Assembly: GCA_017398105.1 (NCBI GenBank)
Contig: JAFQHF010000188.1
Span: forward strand, 1-27,965
Length of the DNA stretch: 27,965 bases
Direction of reading: 5' to 3'
From: Oscillospiraceae bacterium
GTDB taxonomy: Bacteria > Bacillota_A > Clostridia > Oscillospirales > Oscillospiraceae
Shown here: positions 22,570 to 27,965 of the stretch, piece by piece
How the letters are laid out: every line of letters begins with the position of its first letter
Position numbering within the stretch: position 1 is the stretch's first letter
The notes under the pieces: generated by a model
Database searches by the model: none
What the model was told of the DNA's origin: nothing
Seen by the model: only the letters and a program-made list of their open reading frames with translations
Translations under genes and position numbers: made by a program

Positions 22570-23976
22570 ATGAAAAATACAGAGAATAAACGGATGCGTT
22601 TTCGTTATACTCCCGAAAAGAACATCGGCATCGGCTTTGTGGATCTGCTGCTGGTTGCTGTGGGCTTTCTGGTGACGGCCATGATCCTCAAGGGAACCTG
22701 TCAGATCGGCGCCCTGCTCAGTGGGGCCGAAGCTGCCGGCATCCTGCTGAGCTGCGTCTTTGCTGTGTTATTCTTCTGGGGATTTGAAATGTACTCAGCC
22801 ATTCTGCTGAAGCCCTATCCCATCATGGTGACCGCGATCCTCAGCGGTATCTATACCTTCATCTGTACCTTTCTGATCCTGTTCCTGTTCACCCGCAGCC
22901 TGGACTGGCTTCTTTTCCTGGCTTTGGGCACCGTGCTGAGCTTCCTGTTTCTGTGTATCTGGCACATCGCGCTGTACTATTACTATCAAAAATGGACCCA
23001 CCGGCCCAGGATGCTGATGGTCGAAAAGCTCACGGATGACAACTCCCGTGTGAGAAGACTGAAGTACGACTGCATGAGCCATTACGATGCATGGTATGAG
23101 CATGTGGATGTGGAGAACAAGGAGCATGTTCAGGAGTTTATCGAGAAGATCCTGCCGGATTATGATGTGATCTGCCTGATGGAGACGATCCCCTTTGACA
23201 TCCGCAATATGTTTATGGAAGCGGGTCTGCGGATGAACAAGGAATTCTATGTTGTCCCCATGACCTATGAAATGAACTTTGCCAAGGTAAAGCTGGCTTA
23301 TCTGGATGATGTGATGGTATTCCATCTGCGTCCCACCAGCGTCAGCCCGGTCAATATGATGATCAAGCGCGCGATGGATCTTGTGATCTCCTCGGCTGCT
23401 CTTTTGATCGCCTTCATTCCCATGTGCATTATCGCGCTTCTGATCAAGCTTACCTCTCCCGGTCCTGTATTCTACAAGCAGCTGCGCATGACCAAGGATA
23501 AAAAGGAATTCTATATTTATAAGTTCCGGTCCATGGTGCAGGATGCGGAGAAAAAGACCGGCCCTGCCCTGGCCACTAAGGATGACCCCAGAATTACAAA
23601 GGTGGGTAAATGGCTGCGTAAATTGCGTCTGGATGAGCTGCCCCAGCTGATCAACATTCTGAAGGGCGATATGAGCGTGGTAGGCCCCCGCCCCGAACGG
23701 CCCTTCTTTATTAAAAAATACGAAAAAGAGATTCCCAATTATGATAAGCGCTTCCTGATGAAGGCCGGTCTGACCGCACTTTCTCATGTTTACGGGCGCT
23801 ATTCCACGGACATTGTGGACCGCACCCACTACGATCTGCTTTACGTGCAGAACTACAACCTGATGATGGACATCCGGATCATGCTGCTTACGAGCCGTAC
23901 GCTGTTCCTGAAGGATGCTGCAGAAGGTGTTAATACGACAGACCGCAGAAAGACCGCCGGGAATCCTGCAAAATAA
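22570..23976 (+). CDS. Initiating polyprenyl-phosphate sugar-1-phosphate transferase (WcaJ/CpsE type)
   Basis: The product has 468 residues. Four N-terminal transmembrane helices (about 20-135), a central soluble region and a C-terminal bacterial sugar transferase domain (about 270-460) form the long polyisoprenyl-phosphate hexose-1-phosphate transferase layout. The C-terminal domain shows the re-entrant helix with KRAMDLVISS, SPGPVFYKQLRM, YKFRSM, LDELPQLINILKGDMSVVGP and RPERP, all family hallmarks. It attaches the first sugar phosphate to undecaprenyl phosphate and so starts repeat-unit synthesis. GAAGGAG precedes ATG 22570. It is the last gene of the locus, whereas in many loci the initiating enzyme is near the front. 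Two hairpins follow. Confidence 0.92.
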   Translation: MKNTENKRMRFRYTPEKNIGIGFVDLLLVAVGFLVTAMILKGTCQIGALLSGAEAAGILLSCVFAVLFFWGFEMYSAILLKPYPIMVTAILSGIYTFICTFLILFLFTRSLDWLLFLALGTVLSFLFLCIWHIALYYYYQKWTHRPRMLMVEKLTDDNSRVRRLKYDCMSHYDAWYEHVDVENKEHVQEFIEKILPDYDVICLMETIPFDIRNMFMEAGLRMNKEFYVVPMTYEMNFAKVKLAYLDDVMVFHLRPTSVSPVNMMIKRAMDLVISSAALLIAFIPMCIIALLIKLTSPGPVFYKQLRMTKDKKEFYIYKFRSMVQDAEKKTGPALATKDDPRITKVGKWLRKLRLDELPQLINILKGDMSVVGPRPERPFFIKKYEKEIPNYDKRFLMKAGLTALSHVYGRYSTDIVDRTHYDLLYVQNYNLMMDIRIMLLTSRTLFLKDAAEGVNTTDRRKTAGNPAK

Positions 23977-23981
23977 CGCTT

Positions 23982-24016
23982 CAATCCCCCTGTCTCTCAA
24001 GGAGACGGGGGGATTG
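23982..24016 (+). terminator. Long hairpin after the polysaccharide locus
   Basis: CAATCCCCCTGTCTC (23982-23996) pairs with GAGACGGGGGGATTG (24002-24016) with one G-U pair and a short loop, starting 6 bases after the stop codon. No T-run follows, so it may act as an mRNA 3' stabiliser or a partial terminator. The stronger hairpin at 24186-24220 probably completes termination. Confidence 0.6.
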
Positions 24017-24084
24017 CTGCAGTACAATGTTTCAATTTCGCCGTAATCCTATGCCAATACGTAAGATTTCTCTGCACAATCCCT

Positions 24085-24131
24085 CCGTCACGGCTTCGCC
24101 GTGGCACCTCCCTTTACACAAGAGGGGCTTT
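24085..24131. repeat. Dispersed intergenic repeat, copy near the right-hand junction
   Basis: CACGGC-TTC-GCCGTG (24089-24103) is followed by CTCCCTTTACACAAG (24108-24122), identical to bases 25-39. This is the same repeat family as at the left edge. A reading frame through it (24027-24383) is spurious. The rest of the 246-base gap holds only the flanking hairpins. Confidence 0.55.
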
Positions 24132-24185
24132 CGGTGCAGTGCAAATTGGTATACTTGTACGATGATATATACTTTTGACAGAATG

Positions 24186-24220
24186 AGGTGCAGGCAGCAT
24201 TTTTGCTGCCTGCACCTTTT
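24186..24220. terminator. Bidirectional terminator between convergent operons
   Basis: A perfect 14-bp stem (24186-24199 with 24204-24217) with a TTTT loop is followed on the + strand by TTTTCG, and it sits immediately past the pfaD stop codon on the - strand. The T-rich tail is better for the polysaccharide transcript than for the pfaD transcript. Confidence 0.75.
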
Positions 24221-24222
24221 CG

Positions 24223-25737
24223 TTACAGAATATCTTCACAGAAGCTCTCGGGAGCCGCACCCATACGAATCAGCAGATTCTTCATATAGTGGTAAGCGCA
24301 GCTGTTCAGCAGCAGCCCGGCAACTTCGCCCACATGACGGTTTTCGGCCTTTTCCAGAGGTGTACCCTTTACCCACAGGTTGAAGGCACCCATAGACTGA
24401 CCGCACCAGATCTGCATATCAAACTTCCGGCTGGGATCGCCCTGGACGGCCCAGCGGGAGGAGCTGCCCAGATACCACCGGAACACCAGCGCCATCTTCA
24501 TCTTGGGATTTTTCTCTGCCTGCGGGATCTTGGAGGGGTCAACACGGGAGAAATACGCTTTGGTTCCCTCCCAGATATTGTCGAAAGTATCCCTCAGGAT
24601 CTTCTTTTCGATCCGCTCCCGGTCAGCAGGGGGGATGGCATCGAAGGAAGGGTACTTTACATAATATTCGTAGAGTTTCTGGGCATTCTGGGGGTACATG
24701 GTCTTCTTTTTGATGACCTCCACCTTGGCGCCCATCTCAAACATATCGGCACAGGGAGCCATGGTCACGTCTGCCATGGCTGTTTCCGCCAGAACCTGCT
24801 TGACATAGTCAGAGGTGCCGGATTCCACGCAGCTCTGGTTCACAGAACCGGTGACCACATAGGCTGCTCCCATTTCAAAGGCACCCAGACAGCTAAGACC
24901 CGTACCCACACCGCCGCCTGCACCAACGCGAACCTTTTGCTGGTAGCCGTACTTTGCCTGGACCCGGTTTGCCAGGGCGATCATGGCGGGCAGCATGGAC
25001 ACCATGGGCCGTCCGTCGGTATGGCCGCCGGAATCAGCCTCGGCAGTGATGTCATCTGCCATGGGAATCTTCGGTGCCAGCGCAGCCTCCTCAGGGGTGA
25101 GCTTACCGGCTTTCAGCAGAGCAGAAACGGTTTCTGCTGCGGGAGGAGATACGAACTTTTCCAGAACCTCTTCCCGGGAAACCTTGGCAATGATCTTGTG
25201 GGGAATGACGATTCTTCCGTCTTCCTCATGGACACCGTTCAGGCGGAAATACACCAGCGCTTCAGAGGGTACGATAAAGGCGGAAGCCTCCACGCCCAGC
25301 ACTTTCTTATCGATCAGCAGCTGTGCCAGCTGCATTTCCATGTCGGCGTTGCGGTTGCTGAGCATATTCACCAGGAATGGTTTCTCACCCAGCGCCGCTT
25401 TCATCTTGTCAATCTCCCGGGCCACCACCTCCAGCCGCTGTCCGCCGGAACCGTAGGAGCCCATACAGCCGGCCTTGCCTAAGGCAATGGCCATGTCGGA
25501 GGACGCAATGCCGTTGGCCATGGCGCCGCCGTAGAGGGCATATTTCAGGCCGTAGGTTTTCTTGAACTCGGTGTCACCGAAGTCTTCTGCTGTCAGATTG
25601 GGCAGCTGGAAGAAAGTACCTTCCTCCGGCTTTTCCGTGGTTACCGTCAGATTACCCTTCTGACCAAATGCGTACACAATGGGATACTGCGCATTCGCAA
25701 GAAGCTTACGGCTGTTATCCTGATTGATCATCGGCAT
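24223..25737 (-). CDS. pfaD: PfaD-like trans-acting enoyl reductase of a PUFA/secondary-lipid synthase
   Basis: The product has 504 residues, close to the usual PfaD length. It belongs to the FMN-dependent 2-nitropropane dioxygenase superfamily, PfaD subgroup. YGGAMANGIASSDMAIALG near the N-terminus, EADSGGHTDGRP (233-244) and RVGAGGGVGT (about 272) are signature segments, and the C-terminal FRWYLGSSSRWA block is also characteristic. PfaD reduces enoyl intermediates made by Pfa megasynthases, without oxygen, which fits an anaerobe. The start at 25737 is set by AGGAGG (25750-25745). The upstream synthase gene ends 12 bases before it, so they form one operon. The product of the pathway is not predictable from this fragment. 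Confidence 0.9.
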   Translation of the reverse strand: MPMINQDNSRKLLANAQYPIVYAFGQKGNLTVTTEKPEEGTFFQLPNLTAEDFGDTEFKKTYGLKYALYGGAMANGIASSDMAIALGKAGCMGSYGSGGQRLEVVAREIDKMKAALGEKPFLVNMLSNRNADMEMQLAQLLIDKKVLGVEASAFIVPSEALVYFRLNGVHEEDGRIVIPHKIIAKVSREEVLEKFVSPPAAETVSALLKAGKLTPEEAALAPKIPMADDITAEADSGGHTDGRPMVSMLPAMIALANRVQAKYGYQQKVRVGAGGGVGTGLSCLGAFEMGAAYVVTGSVNQSCVESGTSDYVKQVLAETAMADVTMAPCADMFEMGAKVEVIKKKTMYPQNAQKLYEYYVKYPSFDAIPPADRERIEKKILRDTFDNIWEGTKAYFSRVDPSKIPQAEKNPKMKMALVFRWYLGSSSRWAVQGDPSRKFDMQIWCGQSMGAFNLWVKGTPLEKAENRHVGEVAGLLLNSCAYHYMKNLLIRMGAAPESFCEDIL

Positions 25738-25749
25738 CGTGCTACCTCC

Positions 25750-27965
25750 TTAATTGTCTGCATTGGAAATCTTCAGCGTATAGCTGTCGATCTGCATGAT
25801 CTGGATCTCGTCATTGAAGATCGCCGCATCAAAATAGACGCGGATATGATCCTCGGTCTGCACCAATTCCCGGACATTGACCTCATAACGCAGTTTGCTG
25901 TAGCCATGGCGAACCTGCCCGCGGAATTTGGAGTCGCAGCAATTTCCCTTGATCATGGTGAAATAGGCATTGTCAAACTGATCCAGAATGCCCGCATGGG
26001 CAAACAGGAACATGCCCAGCTGGGTGACACCGTCGCTGGTGATGATGGCAGGGAACACAGGGTCATTCTTGAAATGCGCCTTGAAGGGCCACATATCGGG
26101 GGTGATCTGCTTCTCGCCGCAGATAATGCCTCTGCCGTAGATACCGCCGTTGTAATCAATTTCCGTCACACGGTCGATCATCTGCATATCATGAGGCAGA
26201 TGATAAAGCTCCTTATGGGTGGGCTTGGGTGCCACACCGAAGCAGGCTTTGTAATCGCCCCGGAAGAAAGCATCCAGCTCCGGCTTTTCGTAGGTGGTTT
26301 TGGTGGTATCGGTAAAATGCAGGAACTCCCTGGGCTCCACATTTTTGCGCATCTGGATCTTGGGCCGGATAATGCCCTTGTTGGATTCCAGATCCGCCCG
26401 GGTGAAGAAGCCGCCGGTGGCTTCGGTGACGGAGATCAGCTCATCGCCGTTATAGCTTTCAAAGTTGAAGAACAGCAGCGTGGTGGAGCCGTTCTTGACA
26501 AACTTGTTGATCTTCAGCACCGTCCGCAGGGTGTCGCCCACACGGAAGGGACGCTCGCTGTGGGCTGTCATGTGAGAATCGATGGCACGGTAAGCAAGGG
26601 TTCCCTTGGAAATGGCATCCAGGCCCATGTAGGCGATCAGGAAAATGGCAATATGGGACGCCTCAGAGGCCACCAGGGGGCAGATGTAGGTGTCGCCAAC
26701 CCGGAACACGCAGTCCTCGTCCAGGTCGTACTCCGACACGATGGAGGAAGGACGGAACACACCGAACTCCGCGTCAATGGAAATGATCCGGGATGCAAAC
26801 ATAAACGGAGGCAGGGGGATTCTGGCCCGGATGGGATACTGGTCCACTTCCTTATACTTATCGCCCAGCACCGCAGCCATGGAGGTTTCCGTCATGGTAA
26901 GGATCTGCTGACGGTCAAACAGATACTCCTTCGATGCATGAGGGAACTTCGCGGGAACAGCCGCCGCAGCGGGAGCCGCAGGTGCAGGCATGCCCAGCAT
27001 CTGCTCATAGAGCTTGTTCTGGGCATCCATGAACATTTTGAATGCCTTCTCGTTATTCAGAATCTGCCGCTGCAGCACCTGGGCGAATTCCTCGCCGGAG
27101 AGGGCTGCTTTCACCGGCTGCGGTGCCGGAACAATCGTCTTGACCATAGGTACTTCTTCCTCTTTCACAGGAATCGCTTCAGGTGCATCCTTCCGGAAGG
27201 AAAGCCGGGACAGGAGGGCGGATGCATCGAAGCGCACATTGCTTGCCAGAAGCGCGGCGCACAGGTTCAGCAGGGTCTCCGATGCCTCGGTGCCGGAATA
27301 CAGGGATGCCACCTGGGCATCTTTTTTCTCTTTCAGCGTGGCTCCGGCCCAGGTGCCGCACATCTGGGTGGTGCTCAGATCGATGAAAACTCTGCCGCCC
27401 CGGGCATAGAGCTCCTCCACAGCGGAAGCATAGTCCACCGTCCGGGTCAGCAGCGCTGCCGTGTTTTCTGCCAGCATTTCGGGGTTATCGTCCATGGGTT
27501 TGCGGAACTGGGTGCTGAACAGGGTGTAGTCCGTCTTTGCCAGCCGGACACCGGAGGACAGCATTCCCTGGCGGATTTTCTCCTCCAGATGGGCCACCAC
27601 CGGCGTGTGGATATAATTCGCCACATTCAGCTCGTTGGCGATGCAGCCGGTTTCCGCGATCAGTCTGCGCAGCGCGGCCCGTTCGCCGGTGAGGATCACA
27701 TCCTCGGTAGAACCGATGATCATCACATACACGCTGTCATACTTTTCCGCTGCCGCACAAATCCTCTTTCCGTCGCCCTTGACGTAATACTTGGTAAAGC
27801 CGTCGGTCTCGCGGCCAAGATGCGCATTCAGAGGGGCATCGTCACTGCGGGCCATAAAGCGGAGGTCCTCTTCAATATAGGAAAGCACCTCGCCAACGTC
27901 ACAGGCTGTACCGTCGGCATTGCGCAGATGGTTGAGAAGAATGGCCATCTCACCCATGCTGGCAC
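25750..27965 (-). CDS. PfaC/PfaB-like megasynthase, C-terminal part (AT-DH-DH), open at the right edge
   Basis: At least 738 residues are visible, and the frame continues beyond the window. It starts inside an acyltransferase domain: the codons at the edge spell ASMGE, where the serine at 27960-27958 is the likely AT nucleophile, and the ATG at 27957 is internal, not a start. The AT histidine is in NYIHTP (about residue 117 of the visible part). A helical linker (about 295-320) precedes two FabA-like hot-dog dehydratase domains. DH1 has PFMFASRIISIDAEFGVF (about 380) and DH2 has MIDRVTEIDYNGG (about 590), with candidate catalytic AHFKNDPVFP and SDGVTQ. PfaC proteins end in DH-DH, and myxobacterial Pfa3 is KS-CLF-AT-DH-DH-AGPAT, so KS and CLF domains probably lie off the edge. 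No acyltransferase domain follows DH2. Cytoplasmic. Confidence 0.88.
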   Translation of the reverse strand, partial: ASMGEMAILLNHLRNADGTACDVGEVLSYIEEDLRFMARSDDAPLNAHLGRETDGFTKYYVKGDGKRICAAAEKYDSVYVMIIGSTEDVILTGERAALRRLIAETGCIANELNVANYIHTPVVAHLEEKIRQGMLSSGVRLAKTDYTLFSTQFRKPMDDNPEMLAENTAALLTRTVDYASAVEELYARGGRVFIDLSTTQMCGTWAGATLKEKKDAQVASLYSGTEASETLLNLCAALLASNVRFDASALLSRLSFRKDAPEAIPVKEEEVPMVKTIVPAPQPVKAALSGEEFAQVLQRQILNNEKAFKMFMDAQNKLYEQMLGMPAPAAPAAAAVPAKFPHASKEYLFDRQQILTMTETSMAAVLGDKYKEVDQYPIRARIPLPPFMFASRIISIDAEFGVFRPSSIVSEYDLDEDCVFRVGDTYICPLVASEASHIAIFLIAYMGLDAISKGTLAYRAIDSHMTAHSERPFRVGDTLRTVLKINKFVKNGSTTLLFFNFESYNGDELISVTEATGGFFTRADLESNKGIIRPKIQMRKNVEPREFLHFTDTTKTTYEKPELDAFFRGDYKACFGVAPKPTHKELYHLPHDMQMIDRVTEIDYNGGIYGRGIICGEKQITPDMWPFKAHFKNDPVFPAIITSDGVTQLGMFLFAHAGILDQFDNAYFTMIKGNCCDSKFRGQVRHGYSKLRYEVNVRELVQTEDHIRVYFDAAIFNDEIQIMQIDSYTLKISNADN

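Noticed and set aside
24027..24383. A 118-codon + strand frame across the repeat and terminator
   Set aside because: It is translated from the dispersed repeat and the terminator and then runs into the pfaD 3' end in antisense. It has no ribosome binding site; such repeat-derived frames are spurious.
25750..27957. The ATG at 27957 as the true start of the synthase gene
   Set aside because: The preceding in-frame codons extend to the window edge and complete an ASMGE acyltransferase nucleophile motif, so the ATG is internal to the AT domain.

Overview
The window looks like a chromosomal segment from a GC-rich anaerobic Gram-positive bacterium, most likely a gut-type clostridium (order Oscillospirales or close). 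Reasons: strong AGGAGG-type ribosome binding sites, textbook sigma-A promoters, a class II cyclic-di-GMP riboswitch (a class found mostly in Clostridia), a polysaccharide kinase separate from its Wzz partner (the Gram-positive arrangement), several oxygen-sensitive Fe-S or flavin enzymes, and small palindromic intergenic repeats of the kind I associate with such genomes. No tRNA, rRNA, CRISPR array, transposase or phage gene is visible.

Region 1 (1-4955, + strand) is metabolic. A cysteine-rich DUF2284 protein is followed, behind a strong promoter with two operator-like palindromes, by a BaiCD/BaiH-like flavin/Fe-S enoate reductase. Then come the two subunits of an aconitase-X dehydratase. Together they suggest dehydration and reduction of an unidentified small acid.

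Region 2 (4956-6163) is regulatory. A palindromic intergenic stretch precedes a sigma-A promoter, a c-di-GMP-II riboswitch, a strong intrinsic terminator and an EAL-domain phosphodiesterase. The last aptamer stem and the terminator stem use the same bases, so c-di-GMP should switch the gene ON. That would be negative feedback on the second messenger.

Region 3 (6340-23976, + strand except one gene) is an exopolysaccharide/capsule locus: a CotH-kinase lipoprotein, a CpsD-like tyrosine-kinase homologue with an altered Walker A, a secreted Ig-like membrane protein, a Wzz/CpsC co-polymerase, three glycosyltransferases, an EpsG-type polymerase, a Wzx flippase, two acyltransferase-3 proteins, an acyl-activating (ANL) ligase with its own acyl carrier protein, an SGNH hydrolase, and an initiating sugar-phosphate transferase. 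A calcineurin-like phosphoesterase sits in the middle on the opposite strand. The ligase, carrier, acyltransferases and esterase look like a dedicated system for acylating the polymer.

Region 4 (24223-27965, - strand) holds PfaD and the C-terminal part of a large AT-DH-DH megasynthase that runs off the right edge. This is the end of a polyunsaturated-fatty-acid/secondary-lipid synthase (Pfa-like) operon, convergent with the polysaccharide locus and separated from it by hairpins and a dispersed repeat.
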